This document shows, piece by piece, positions 1 to 8,702 of a stretch of 64,000 nucleotides of DNA (position 1 is the stretch's first letter; each line of letters opens with the position of its first letter). The DNA lies in the NCBI RefSeq assembly GCF_009758125.1, contig NZ_WRXO01000010.1, positions 285,699 to 349,698 of the forward strand. Reading direction: 5' to 3'. The notes below the pieces were generated by a model. That model saw only the letters and a program-made list of their open reading frames with translations, did no database searches and was not told the origin of the DNA. The position numbers and the translations under genes are program-made. The stretch is from Chitinophaga oryziterrae. Its GTDB lineage: Bacteria; Bacteroidota; Bacteroidia; Chitinophagales; Chitinophagaceae.

Positions 1-1
1 A

Positions 2-427
2 GATCAGGGCTTACTGGTTCCGGATGAAGTAGTGATCGGCATGATCAGTTCCAAGCTGGATGCCAACCCGGAAGCAAGAGGGTTTATTTTTGATGGTTTC
101 CCACGTACAACTGCCCAGGCAGAAGCGCTTGATAAGCTGTTATCATTGAAAAAAACATCTATATCCAATGTACTGGCACTGGAAGTACCGGAAGATCAGT
201 TGATTGCCCGTTTACTGAACAGAGGCGCAACTTCCGGCCGCAGCGATGATGCCAATGAGGATGTGATCCGTGCACGTATTGTGGAATATCATAACAAAAC
301 GGCTCCTGTTGCTGATCATTATGCCAAATATGGCAAGTTTAAAAAGATCAGGGGAGAAGGTGAAGTATCCGAAATATTTGACCGTTTAAGCAAAGAAATC
401 GATAGCCTGATAGAAGAAAAAGTATAA
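2..427 (+). CDS. adk: Adenylate kinase, C-terminal part (5' end outside window)
   Basis: Interconverts ATP + AMP and 2 ADP in the cytoplasm. The frame is open from base 2, so the true start and the P-loop lie before the window. The visible part has the DGFPRT motif typical of adenylate kinases, then an arginine-bearing region (GRSDDANEDVIRARI) matching the LID/core arginines that hold the phosphates. The LID is short and has no zinc-binding cysteines. The GTG at base 32 is internal, because conserved residues precede it. An obg gene follows after a terminator-like hairpin. Confidence 0.93.
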   Translation, partial: DQGLLVPDEVVIGMISSKLDANPEARGFIFDGFPRTTAQAEALDKLLSLKKTSISNVLALEVPEDQLIARLLNRGATSGRSDDANEDVIRARIVEYHNKTAPVADHYAKYGKFKKIRGEGEVSEIFDRLSKEIDSLIEEKV

Positions 428-447
428 CAGGCAACCGCATATATTTT

Positions 448-516
448 AAACGCAAAGATTGTAAGTATGTATTTTACTTAGTAAAATGCCTGAACTTAAC
501 GATCTTTGCGTTTTTA
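448..516 (+). terminator. Hairpin terminator between adk and obg
   Basis: AACGCAAAGAT (449-459) pairs with ATCTTTGCGTT (502-512), followed by a short T run. A second perfect inverted repeat, ATTTTAC-TTA-GTAAAAT (471-487), is nested inside, so the transcript can form a branched or double hairpin. It lies just after the adk stop. Confidence 0.6.
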
Positions 517-559
517 CGTTTTATACGAAGCGTTGAAAAGCACGCAAAAATTATAAACA

Positions 560-1555
560 TTGGAAAGAGGTAATTTCGTTGATTATATAAGAATATCTGC
601 CAAGTCAGGCAAAGGTGGGGCTGGAAGTGCGCACTTTATGCGCACCAAATACAACCCCGAGGCTGGTCCGGATGGTGGTGACGGTGGCCGTGGCGGACAT
701 ATCATTTTAAAAGGTAACTCGCAGTTGTGGACACTGCTGCACCTTCGCTGGTATAAGAACGTAGTGGCAGAAGACGGCGCAAACGGACGTGATAATAACA
801 GTACCGGCCACAACGGCGCAGATGTGATCATCGAAGTCCCCCTGGGTACCCAGGCCTTTGATGAGGAAACCGGCGAAATGGAAGTGGAGATCCTGCATGA
901 TGGCCAGGAAGTGATATGGGTTCCCGGCGGACAAGGCGGCCGTGGTAATGCCTACTTCAAATCTGCAACCAATCAGGCACCTGAATATTCTCAGCCTGGT
1001 ATGCCGGGTAAAGAAGGCTGGAAAGCCCTGGAACTAAAAATGCTGGCCGATGTAGGACTGGTAGGCTTCCCCAATGCAGGTAAATCTACCCTCTTATCTA
1101 CCATCACAGCAGCTAAACCTAAAATTGCAGATTACGCGTTCACGACCCTTACCCCTAACCTGGGTATGGTAGCTTACCGCAACGACCGCTCCTTCTGTAT
1201 CGCGGATTTACCAGGAATTATAGAGGGTGCACACGAAGGTAAAGGTCTGGGACATCGTTTCCTTCGCCATATAGAACGTAACCCTGTGTTATTGTTCCTG
1301 ATCCCGGCAGATAGTCAGGATCACCGCAAAGATTTTGATATCCTGTTAAACGAGCTGGAGCAATACAATTCCGAACTGCTGGATAAGAAATTCATACTCG
1401 CGATCAGTAAAAGTGATATGCTGGATGATGAACTGAAAACAGCTATCGCGGAAGAACTGCCAACGGATATACCGCATGTGTTCATTTCTTCTGTAACCCA
1501 ACAAGGGTTATCCGAACTGAAAGACCTGTTATGGCAGGCATTGAATACTAAGTAA
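560..1555 (+). CDS. obg: GTPase Obg/CgtA
   Basis: Essential ribosome-associated GTPase acting in late 50S assembly and stress signalling. The glycine-rich Obg domain spans about residues 1-155 (GPDGGDGGRGGHI, GGQGGRGNA). The G domain follows, with P-loop GFPNAGKST (about 169-177), switch I DYAFTTLTP, G3 DLPGIIEGAHEGKGLGHRFL and G4 ISKSD. The canonical NKxD reads SKSD here. At 331 residues it ends after the G domain and lacks the optional C-terminal OCT extension. An in-frame stop at 554-556 makes TTG at 560 the earliest possible start; it sits the usual few residues before the conserved NFVDY. Confidence 0.95.
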   Translation: MERGNFVDYIRISAKSGKGGAGSAHFMRTKYNPEAGPDGGDGGRGGHIILKGNSQLWTLLHLRWYKNVVAEDGANGRDNNSTGHNGADVIIEVPLGTQAFDEETGEMEVEILHDGQEVIWVPGGQGGRGNAYFKSATNQAPEYSQPGMPGKEGWKALELKMLADVGLVGFPNAGKSTLLSTITAAKPKIADYAFTTLTPNLGMVAYRNDRSFCIADLPGIIEGAHEGKGLGHRFLRHIERNPVLLFLIPADSQDHRKDFDILLNELEQYNSELLDKKFILAISKSDMLDDELKTAIAEELPTDIPHVFISSVTQQGLSELKDLLWQALNTK

Positions 1556-1570
1556 TCTCATATTCATATA

Positions 1571-1608
1571 ATAGAAAAGGCGAAGGATATCCTTCGCCTT
1601 TTCTATTA
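1571..1608. terminator. Bidirectional hairpin terminator after obg
   Basis: Positions 1571-1606 form a perfect 36-nt palindrome: the arm ATAGAAAAGGCGAAGGAT is followed directly by its reverse complement. The ends are A-rich on the left and T-rich on the right, so it can act on either strand. It sits 15 nt after the obg stop. Confidence 0.85.
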
Positions 1609-1661
1609 TCAGGCTATATCTCTAATGGGAATATTTTATTATTTTGTGAAAATTTTATCCT

Positions 1662-2384
1662 GTGAAATACATTATCGGCGCATTTTTATTTATCACATTG
1701 TTTAGCAGATGTAAATCATCTACCCACGAACATACCACATACAATATGACCGTTTTCCCCGACGCAGAAAAAGCAAGCGCGAAAGGTCTTTATAAAGGTG
1801 ATTTCGCGGGGGACCCTATTTACCTGACCATTAATTTCGCCAGTGGCAAACACGTAGCCGGTTATAATGTCCACAAAGGATTACGTCGCAACCTGAGTGG
1901 TACCATGCAGCAAACCGCTAATGGCTGGGAACTGGTGATCAATGAACCAGGAGATCATCCCTTTGATGGTATATTTAAACTGGTATTTGACAGCGCCTTC
2001 ACTTCCGCAAAAGGAGAATGGAAACCGTTAAATGTCCCTTCCAGCCTCAAAGAAAAAAATTTTACTCTCGCCCGCATAGAGATGCCTGACAATGGGGCTG
2101 ACGGCTTATATCATGATGTACTGAATGGAGATCATTCTGATATCACTTTCCAGGAAGATGGCAACTGCATATTCAACTACTATGACAAAATCAACGATTC
2201 TACATTTGCAGAGCAGATGAATACCGTAAGAGGAACCTGGGAGAAGAAAGATACCACATTGTTGGTAACCTGGCATAAAACAGCACAATGGGATAAGGAT
2301 AAAAGTGTTTTTGCGATCATGTTAGATGGCTCGTCTATCACGATTGTTACAGGAGAAGGATACGAGTTCACCACTCCTTTTTAA
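1662..2384 (+). CDS. Hypothetical exported lipoprotein-like protein
   Basis: No family recognised. The N-terminus is a short hydrophobic signal followed by LFSRC-K, so Cys17 could be lipidated, although Arg at -1 makes the lipobox poor. The rest (240 residues) is soluble and beta-rich, with repeated aromatic/glycine patterns (GLYKGDFAGDPIYL, GTMQQTANGWEL, GTWEKKDTTLLV). These resemble two copies of a small beta-barrel that reports stored or burnt energy-like strands, but no function can be assigned. GTG start. It stands alone between the obg terminator and a DUF2306 membrane protein 64 bp downstream on the same strand, so the two may be cotranscribed. Confidence 0.7.
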   Translation: MKYIIGAFLFITLFSRCKSSTHEHTTYNMTVFPDAEKASAKGLYKGDFAGDPIYLTINFASGKHVAGYNVHKGLRRNLSGTMQQTANGWELVINEPGDHPFDGIFKLVFDSAFTSAKGEWKPLNVPSSLKEKNFTLARIEMPDNGADGLYHDVLNGDHSDITFQEDGNCIFNYYDKINDSTFAEQMNTVRGTWEKKDTTLLVTWHKTAQWDKDKSVFAIMLDGSSITIVTGEGYEFTTPF

Positions 2385-2448
2385 TAAAACACCTGTCAGC
2401 AAATACAACAATGCGGATCTTCGATCTCACAAGCGCTAATATTAACCG

Positions 2449-3108
2449 GTGATTAAACGGATCTTACTTTATATACTGGCAGGTTTAATACTGTACGCCT
2501 CCTGGCTGATGCTGTTATTAAGCCTGCCTTATACTTCCTTCAAACCACATGTGGATTTCCTCATGACCAAACAGCTGGTCTACCATCTCCGGCTGTGGAG
2601 AGTGAGCTTTTACACACATGTATTTGTCAGTATTCTTGTACTCCTCACAGGTCTTTTGCAGTTTAACTGGTATCTCTTAAAAAAATATCCCGGCGTGCAT
2701 CGCACATCCGGGAAAATATATGTTCTGATCGTCTTATTATTCAGCGGCCCCAGTGGCCTGATAATGGGCTTTTATGCCAATGGCGGATTACCGGCCCGTA
2801 TCAGTTTTGTAATACTGGCAACCCTCTGGATGGTGTTTACCTATATGGGATGGCGTTATACCCTCCAACGTAACTGGCAAAAACATGCGGCCATGCTTAT
2901 ACGCAGTTATGCCCTTACACTATCCGCTCTCACCCTCCGGTTCTACGCATTCCTGATCGGCACCTTCCATATCCCCCTGCATCCTGTTAACAGGTATATT
3001 CTTATCTCCTGGCTGAGCTGGACATTAAACCTGCTGATTGCTGAAGCCATCATAAAATGGGGCTTCGAAAAAATCAACCGTTCATTCCCAGCAAAATCTG
3101 CTGCTTAA
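2449..3108 (+). CDS. DUF2306 family membrane protein
   Basis: Integral inner-membrane protein of 219 residues with about six hydrophobic segments. The order of short motifs fits the DUF2306 family: a H-x-F segment (YTHVFVSILVLL), then GVHRTSGKIYVL (the HR..G..Y motif), and W-x-x-H-x-x-x-x-R-S-Y (NWQKHAAMLIRSYAL). Function is unknown in the family. GTG start. Its 3' end overlaps the convergent TPR gene by 35 bp. Confidence 0.75.
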   Translation: MIKRILLYILAGLILYASWLMLLLSLPYTSFKPHVDFLMTKQLVYHLRLWRVSFYTHVFVSILVLLTGLLQFNWYLLKKYPGVHRTSGKIYVLIVLLFSGPSGLIMGFYANGGLPARISFVILATLWMVFTYMGWRYTLQRNWQKHAAMLIRSYALTLSALTLRFYAFLIGTFHIPLHPVNRYILISWLSWTLNLLIAEAIIKWGFEKINRSFPAKSAA

Positions 3109-4198
3109 CAAAATGCCCGTCAGCGGTAATAGAATAAGTCTCCTTATCAATCTCTTTTGATTCGAGTAACTTATTATCCTCATATCCTGCCGTATCCGGG
3201 CTCTTCTCGTATACCTGTTTGAACAATCCTATCTGGATAGTTCCGTTCTGCTGTATGGTCGCTACTTTAAAAGGTTCGTCCAGTTGTTTCTGCCCGCCAA
3301 TCAACAGTTTATCAATCAGTTTACCCAGCTTATCAAAACTTACAATATAATATTGTGCTGGTGCCGATCCTTCCATTATTACATCTTTCACTGCATAGAT
3401 CAGTGTTTTTACACTGTCGCTGTTTTTAACAAGTCCTACGTGATAATATTCACTTCCAACTTCACGGGAAAATTGTGCGTTCCTCATTTCAGGAACAAAG
3501 CGTTCGTAATCATATGAAATATAATCATCCCCCAATTTATCTGCATATTGCATATCCAGGGAAACAGGGAAACTCAATGGTTTAAACTCATGCCAGAAAA
3601 GGTTCCACTGTAACTTTTCGGGGTCAGTTGCACCGCTCAGGGCAGTTGTAACCACACTGCGAAATTCAAACTCATTATCTTTTCTCAATGCTTCGAGGTC
3701 CTTATCCGCAAAGATATTTTTCACATTACTATACCCGAATTCTATCGCAGATACCAGGTAATATTTAGCCCATTCATTATCACCCAAACGGGAATACGCG
3801 CAAGCCATATTGTACAGCACCTTATGTAATGGTTTATAATCCAGCAGTTCCGCTATACCATATGCCTTAATAGCCTCTCTCAGTTCCTGCTTATCAAACA
3901 AGGCGTTACCCAGTTCGTAATAAGCTTTGGCTTGTGGCTTCAGCAAAATGGATTGCTTAAATGATTCAATCCCACCATCAGGGTTTTTCTTGTTCCTGTA
4001 TTTGTCTATCCCTTCAAGGAATAACTTATCTGAAGCACCGTTTTTTTCAGCAGCGCTATGTGCTATCAACAATACAGTATCCTTATCATACAGATTACCA
4101 GCGCTTAAATGAATGGCATCAACAGTAGCTGTTTTCTTTGAAGAGGGGGTACACGCAAACAAACAGGTACCGGCAATAAAGAGAAATAGATATCGCAT
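3074..4198 (-). CDS. TPR-containing lipoprotein
   Basis: 374 residues with a lipoprotein signal (hydrophobic stretch ending LFAC, Cys16), so probably membrane-anchored in the periplasm or outer membrane. About residues 75-155 contain two to three tetratricopeptide-like helical pairs (A-x-x-Y-x-x-x-G-N-A-L-F, MACAYSRLGDNEWAKYYL), a protein-interaction scaffold. The C-terminal half is beta-rich and unassigned. The 3' end overlaps the upstream convergent gene. Its role is unknown. Confidence 0.75.
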   Translation of the reverse strand: MRYLFLFIAGTCLFACTPSSKKTATVDAIHLSAGNLYDKDTVLLIAHSAAEKNGASDKLFLEGIDKYRNKKNPDGGIESFKQSILLKPQAKAYYELGNALFDKQELREAIKAYGIAELLDYKPLHKVLYNMACAYSRLGDNEWAKYYLVSAIEFGYSNVKNIFADKDLEALRKDNEFEFRSVVTTALSGATDPEKLQWNLFWHEFKPLSFPVSLDMQYADKLGDDYISYDYERFVPEMRNAQFSREVGSEYYHVGLVKNSDSVKTLIYAVKDVIMEGSAPAQYYIVSFDKLGKLIDKLLIGGQKQLDEPFKVATIQQNGTIQIGLFKQVYEKSPDTAGYEDNKLLESKEIDKETYSITADGHFVKQQILLGMNG

Positions 4199-4252
4199 AA
4201 GTTAAAGATAACACCAATTATCATAATGTGATAATCCCTGAGGTAGCCACAT

Positions 4253-4286
4253 AAAAAAAGCATTCATAACCTGGTTATAAATGCTT
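4253..4286 (-). terminator. Terminator of the ybaB/tRNA-Thr unit
   Basis: On the minus strand AGCATTTATAACC pairs with GTTATGAATGCT (loop AG) and is followed by seven T. It lies 8 nt past the tRNA 3' end. Confidence 0.85.
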
Positions 4287-4293
4287 CATACTG

Positions 4294-4366
4294 AGCCAAC
4301 CAAGGGGCTCGAACCCTCGACCTACAATTTACGAAACTGTTGCTCTGCCAGCTGAGCTAGGTTGGC
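4294..4366 (-). tRNA. tRNA-Thr (anticodon CGU)
   Basis: A full cloverleaf can be drawn. The 7-bp acceptor GCCAACC/GGUUGGC is perfect. The D-stem is GCUC/GAGC and the anticodon stem ACAGU/AUUGU with loop UUCGUAA gives anticodon CGU, reading ACG (Thr). The T-stem GAGGG/CCCUU has loop UUCGAGC. CCA is not encoded. It lies 40 nt after ybaB with no visible promoter of its own, so it is probably cotranscribed with ybaB. Confidence 0.95.
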
Positions 4367-4405
4367 GTTATGTCTATGATAAAAATAACGTATTATACCG
4401 CAGTC

Positions 4406-4717
4406 CTAGAACAGTCCACCTAATCCGCCCATCATACCACCGGCAACTCCTTTCATTTCATTTTCCCAGGCATTCTCAGCATTTTTCAGGGCACGGTTCA
4501 GTGCTGTGATCACCAAATCTTCCAGTTCTTCTTTGTTGTCTTTTTCCAGCAAACGTTCTGCAATGTCTATGCTTTTTACTTCGCGGTTACCGCTAACGGT
4601 TACCTTCACGGCGCCATCTCCGGCCTCTCCGTCTACAGTAATCCCGGCAAGACGGAGCTTACTGTCTTTCATTTTTTCCTGCGCTTCCTGCAGCTTACCA
4701 AAAAGATCTCCAAACAT
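4406..4717 (-). CDS. ybaB: YbaB/EbfC family nucleoid-associated protein
   Basis: Small dimeric DNA-binding protein (103 residues) that coats and bends the nucleoid. The N-terminal helix (MFGDLFGKLQEAQEKMKD) and the core strands GEAGDGAVKVTVSGN and EVKSIDI are typical, as is the LEDLVITALNRAL helix. The methionine/glycine-rich tail (GGMMGGLGGLF) is characteristic of the family. It is divergent from the flavin reductase at 4784 across 66 bp and is followed by a tRNA-Thr gene in the same orientation. Confidence 0.93.
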   Translation of the reverse strand: MFGDLFGKLQEAQEKMKDSKLRLAGITVDGEAGDGAVKVTVSGNREVKSIDIAERLLEKDNKEELEDLVITALNRALKNAENAWENEMKGVAGGMMGGLGGLF

Positions 4718-4783
4718 GGTATGTCGATTTAAAGGCGCGAAGATATTCCACTTTTCTTATCTTAACACTTTAATTGTATAGGA

Positions 4784-6034
4784 ATGTTAGAAACCAAAGT
4801 ATGTATCGTTGGGGCAGGACCCGCAGGAACAGCTGCTGCGCTTCAACTGGCCCAACTGAATATCGATTGTATCATTGTGGATAAAGCAGTATTCCCGCGC
4901 GATAAAGTTTGTGGAGATGGATTGAGTGGAAAAGTAATCACTGCCCTTAACCGTATAGACCCAGCCATTGCAACCCGTCTTAAGGAGGCCAATTTCAAGT
5001 TGAACAGCTGGGGGGTTACATTTGTATCTCCTGCCCGTCATAGCCTGGATGTTGGTTATCGCCCGGACTATAACAGCAAAGATGGCAGTCATAAGGAAAC
5101 TCCAATCGGGTATGTATGTAAACGCATGGACTTCGATAATTTCCTGGTAGATGAAGTGAAACGCCGGAAAGAAATACAACTGCACGAAAATGTTAACATT
5201 GAAAGCTACGAACTGACCAGCGACGGATATATCGTTACCGGTAACAAAGGCAGCTTCCAGGTGAAAGCCCAATTGCTTATTATCGCTAATGGCGCTCATT
5301 CTTCCTTTACTAAGAATGTTGCTAACATAACCATAGAACATAAACATTATGTAGCCGGCATCCGTGCCTATTACAAAAATATAAGTGGTAATAATCCTGA
5401 TAACTTCATTGAACTGCACTTCCTGAAAAGTCTCTTACCTGGTTATTTCTGGATATTCCCCTTGCCAAACGGGGAAGCCAATGTAGGTGTGGGTGTACTA
5501 AGCGAAGCGGTACGCAAAAAGAAAATGAACCTGAAGAAATCTATGCTGGATATCATAGAGAATGATCCCGTTTTTAAGGAACGTTTCAAAAATGCGGAAT
5601 TGACCAGCAGCATAGAGGGATATGGACTTCCTCTTGGCAGTAAGAAAAGAGTGATCTCCGGCGAGCGTTATATGCTGGTTGGTGATGCCGCTTTCCTTAT
5701 AGACCCTTTCACAGGCGAAGGTATTGGCAATGGGTTGTACAGTGGCCGGCTGGCTGCCTTAGAAGCCGCAGAAGCTATCAGGGCAAATGATTTTTCAGCG
5801 GCGAAACTGGCTCACTATGATGCTGAAGTATACCGCATTATGGGACCGGAACTCAGGTTGAGCCACCGTTTGCAAAAGCTGGTCAACTTCCCATGGTTGT
5901 TTAATACGCTGATGAAAGTAAGCAGTCGTAATAAACAACTGCAGGAGTTATTATCCTGTATGTTCTATGAGGTAGACCTGCGGAAGAAGCTGGCCAAACC
6001 GTCTTTTTATCTGAAACTGCTTTTTAACAGATAA
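4784..6034 (+). CDS. Geranylgeranyl-reductase-family FAD oxidoreductase
   Basis: FAD-dependent reductase of the geranylgeranyl reductase/p-hydroxybenzoate hydroxylase group. The dinucleotide-binding motif VGAGPAGTAAA starts at residue 9. The family motif DKVCGDGLSG follows, and the second FAD motif VGDAAFLIDPFTGEGIGNGL is at about residues 299-318. Family members reduce isoprenoid double bonds or halogenate or hydroxylate lipids; the substrate here cannot be told. 416 residues is the usual length. ATG start. A DUF2891 gene follows after 3 nt, so the two form an operon. Confidence 0.85.
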   Translation: MLETKVCIVGAGPAGTAAALQLAQLNIDCIIVDKAVFPRDKVCGDGLSGKVITALNRIDPAIATRLKEANFKLNSWGVTFVSPARHSLDVGYRPDYNSKDGSHKETPIGYVCKRMDFDNFLVDEVKRRKEIQLHENVNIESYELTSDGYIVTGNKGSFQVKAQLLIIANGAHSSFTKNVANITIEHKHYVAGIRAYYKNISGNNPDNFIELHFLKSLLPGYFWIFPLPNGEANVGVGVLSEAVRKKKMNLKKSMLDIIENDPVFKERFKNAELTSSIEGYGLPLGSKKRVISGERYMLVGDAAFLIDPFTGEGIGNGLYSGRLAALEAAEAIRANDFSAAKLAHYDAEVYRIMGPELRLSHRLQKLVNFPWLFNTLMKVSSRNKQLQELLSCMFYEVDLRKKLAKPSFYLKLLFNR

Positions 6035-6037
6035 CCA

Positions 6038-7141
6038 GTGAAACGAACATTAACACTATCCGTTTTAACCTGTTTACTTATGCCCGCAGCATTTGCGCAA
6101 CAGCCACTCTACACACACAATAGTGCCGGTAACCTGGAACTTACGGTACAGGGTGCCGCTCACCTGGCCCAGTTACCGCTAAGGTGTATGCAACAGGAAT
6201 TCCCTTATAAAACAGGGATCGTATTTACAGATACATCCCTGGTAACAAATCCCAGAACATACCACCCGGCGTTCTATGGCTGCTACGACTGGCATAGCAG
6301 TGTTCACGGGCACTGGATGCTGGTACGCCTGCTGAAATCATTCCCGGACCTACCACAAACAGCAGAAATCAGGACCAAACTGTCACAGAACCTGACAGCA
6401 GAACATATCCAACAGGAGCAACTCCTGTTCAACAACAAAGAAAACAGAGGGTTCGAACGCATCTATGGCTGGAGCTGGCTGCTGCAACTGCAACGCGAGC
6501 TGCTTACCTGGAATGATCCTTACGGACAACAACTGGCCGCCAATGTACAACCACTGGCCACACAGTTCTCCAAAGCATACATAGACTTCCTGGGTAAACT
6601 GATGTACCCTATCCGGGTAGGAGAACATACCAACCTTGCCTTTGGCCTCTGCCTGGCATGGGACTATGCAGAAACCGCAAAAGATGCCGCCTTACAATCG
6701 GCTATCCGGCAGGCAGCCATCCGCTTTTATGCAGCAGACAAAAACTGCCCGGTATCCTGGGAACCCGGTGGATATGATTTCCTCTCTCCCTGCCTGGAAG
6801 AAGCAGACCTGATGTGGCGTATTCTGCCTCCCGCTGAATACCAGACATGGGTACAGGCATTCATTCCGGAACTGTTCAAAAAAGACACGCACATTTTTAA
6901 AGTAGCAGAGGTAAAAGATTATACAGATGGCAAACTCGTACACCTGAACGGGCTTAATCTGAGCCGTGCCTGGTGCCTCTATAATATTGCCCGGCACAGT
7001 AAAGTAAACGCAAACAATATCCTGAAGATGGCGAACGAACATCTGGAAGCAGCCATTCCTCATGTTGCCAGCGGAGACTATGCCGGTGAACACTGGCTGG
7101 CTTCTTTTGCTGTATATGCCCTTACTACAGAAAATAAATGA
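6038..7141 (+). CDS. DUF2891 family protein, exported
   Basis: 367 residues with a signal peptide ending near AFAQQ. The region HPAFYGCYDWHSSVHGHW (about residues 85-102) is the hallmark of DUF2891, and the rest is an alpha-rich toroid-like fold with many Trp and His residues. Function is unknown; the His/Trp pattern suggests a carbohydrate-acting or metal-binding protein. GTG start, 3 nt after the reductase stop. The gene ends at a strong terminator. Confidence 0.85.
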   Translation: MKRTLTLSVLTCLLMPAAFAQQPLYTHNSAGNLELTVQGAAHLAQLPLRCMQQEFPYKTGIVFTDTSLVTNPRTYHPAFYGCYDWHSSVHGHWMLVRLLKSFPDLPQTAEIRTKLSQNLTAEHIQQEQLLFNNKENRGFERIYGWSWLLQLQRELLTWNDPYGQQLAANVQPLATQFSKAYIDFLGKLMYPIRVGEHTNLAFGLCLAWDYAETAKDAALQSAIRQAAIRFYAADKNCPVSWEPGGYDFLSPCLEEADLMWRILPPAEYQTWVQAFIPELFKKDTHIFKVAEVKDYTDGKLVHLNGLNLSRAWCLYNIARHSKVNANNILKMANEHLEAAIPHVASGDYAGEHWLASFAVYALTTENK

Positions 7142-7169
7142 AAAAGGCCGGTGTAACACCGGCCTTTTT
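7141..7169. terminator. Bidirectional terminator
   Basis: AAAAAGGCCGGTGT (7141-7154) is the perfect complement of ACACCGGCCTTTTT (7156-7169). It serves both the DUF2891 gene and the convergent Dabb gene that ends at 7173. Confidence 0.9.
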
Positions 7170-7172
7170 CAT

Positions 7173-7475
7173 TTAAATAGTTTCGGAATCAAAGATCACT
7201 ACCTTTTCCCACAGGTGCTTGCAGTTCTCTATAAATGCCAGGTGTAAAGGGTGTTTCTGATATACATCGTGGCCTTCCAGATCGTTAAATATAGCCAGCT
7301 CACAGTAACTGTAACTCCTGTCAATAACAGGACGGTCTGTAGAGGCAGGTTTACCCACATTATATAATACCAGTGTCTCAATGGCGCCCAGAGAATTAGC
7401 GCTGTCTTCAAATTTTTTGATATCAGCAGCTGAAAGGCCGGCTTTCAGATAAAAATTAACAACGTGTACAAACAT
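7173..7475 (-). CDS. Dabb family (stress-responsive A/B barrel) protein
   Basis: 100-residue small ferredoxin-like alpha+beta barrel protein. It starts FVHVVNFYLKAG (the F.H.V...+ strand of Dabb), followed by a helix with acidic residues, DRSYSYCELAIFNDLEG, and the ending YQKHPLHLAFIENC with the conserved HP..H. Dabb proteins dimerise. Some are cyclases or stress proteins, but most are unassigned. Single-gene unit. Confidence 0.85.
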   Translation of the reverse strand: MFVHVVNFYLKAGLSAADIKKFEDSANSLGAIETLVLYNVGKPASTDRPVIDRSYSYCELAIFNDLEGHDVYQKHPLHLAFIENCKHLWEKVVIFDSETI

Positions 7476-7502
7476 CTTTCAATATTTAATAAGGATACAA
7501 AA

Positions 7503-8702
7503 TTAACTGATCTCTCCTACATACTTCCGCACATTCAGCAGGTTCACGATGTATACCAGTAACACTACCAGTATAGCGGCGCCAAATGTAAAAACAGACA
7601 ACATAGGCGCAACAAACATATTATGGGTAGCCAGTATACCGGATGCCCACCATTGTAAACCAGCCAGTACCAGCAAGGCTGCAATGCCCGTCACAATATA
7701 CAGCGGAATGAACTGACGCATCAGGTAACGGCGCAACTGACGGGGAGCTGTTCCCAGTGTTACCAGCAACTGGATCTCACGTTTGCAACTCGCTATTACC
7801 AGTTGAATGAACATACTGAAAACCAGCAATGCAAACAGTAATAATATAACGCCGAAGAATCCTATCACAGATACGATCGTTTGCACGATCATCTTTGTTT
7901 TGCTGTATTTTATTTTATCCTGGTTGGTCGTATACCCTTTATCATCCAGGTATTGCACCAGTATGGGATTGGAAGGGTCTTTTGTTTTGATGATCACCCG
8001 TGAAGGAGCTGCTATCTCTCCGTTACCGAATTTCTGATTGGCCCATTCCATGAAATTACCAGGCACCAGGAAAGAGGAAATACGATCAGAGAAGCCAACA
8101 ATACGCCCTGTAAATTCCTGCGTGATCAGTCCTTTGGATATCGTGATCTTCATTGGCAATGCTTTCACTGTTTCCTGGGAAATCTGTGGCAGGTCCTGAC
8201 TCAATGCAAATCCAAAGTTATACAGGTTCAGAAAATCATTCGGCAGGATGATAGGGATGGTATTATCACCGGTATTCCATTTCCAGTCTTCATTCTTTAC
8301 ATCGATAAAAGCATCTGGTACGGATTCAAAAAACATATCTGTATAGAAATGTAGTTCACCGGGAGCGGCAGCTGTTACCTTAAACTGGTTAGAGGTAATA
8401 TAACCGAATGCATCTGTGAATGATTGTTTTTTAATATCGGCAATCTCCTCTGGGGAGAACTCACTTTTAGTTGGTTGCCCCATCATTGCATTGGTGATCT
8501 TTTTATTGATCACTAAAAAGTCGGCGCTTTCATTCTGGTTCTGCTGGCTATGCAGCAGCTGGTCAAAATCCGTATGTGCCTGTATCGCCAGCAGCAATAG
8601 CAGCATCGCGATAGCAAGCCCCAGTGTGGCCATCAGTAAGCGGGTTTTGCCAATGCCGGTTTGTATGATCTTCCTGAGTAAGCCAAAAAACGATTGCATC
8701 AT
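7503..8702 (-). CDS. ABC transporter permease, FtsX/LolC-like
   Basis: 399 residues. One transmembrane segment near residues 20-43 is followed by a large extracytoplasmic domain (about 45-270) and three C-terminal transmembrane helices (about 275-305, 330-350, 360-390). This is the topology of FtsX/MacB-type (type VII) permeases, which use mechanotransmission rather than classical transport. Its start overlaps the end of the ATPase gene by 4 bp (ATGA-type overlap), so the two are translationally coupled. Substrate unknown. Confidence 0.82.
   Translation of the reverse strand: MMQSFFGLLRKIIQTGIGKTRLLMATLGLAIAMLLLLLAIQAHTDFDQLLHSQQNQNESADFLVINKKITNAMMGQPTKSEFSPEEIADIKKQSFTDAFGYITSNQFKVTAAAPGELHFYTDMFFESVPDAFIDVKNEDWKWNTGDNTIPIILPNDFLNLYNFGFALSQDLPQISQETVKALPMKITISKGLITQEFTGRIVGFSDRISSFLVPGNFMEWANQKFGNGEIAAPSRVIIKTKDPSNPILVQYLDDKGYTTNQDKIKYSKTKMIVQTIVSVIGFFGVILLLFALLVFSMFIQLVIASCKREIQLLVTLGTAPRQLRRYLMRQFIPLYIVTGIAALLVLAGLQWWASGILATHNMFVAPMLSVFTFGAAILVVLLVYIVNLLNVRKYVGEIS

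Noticed and set aside
471..487. ATTTTAC-TTA-GTAAAAT as an operator
   Set aside because: It lies within the loop of a larger hairpin after adk, so it fits part of the terminator structure.
4787..5419. 210-codon frame opposite the flavin reductase
   Set aside because: The FAD motifs are on the + strand, and the minus frame shares none.
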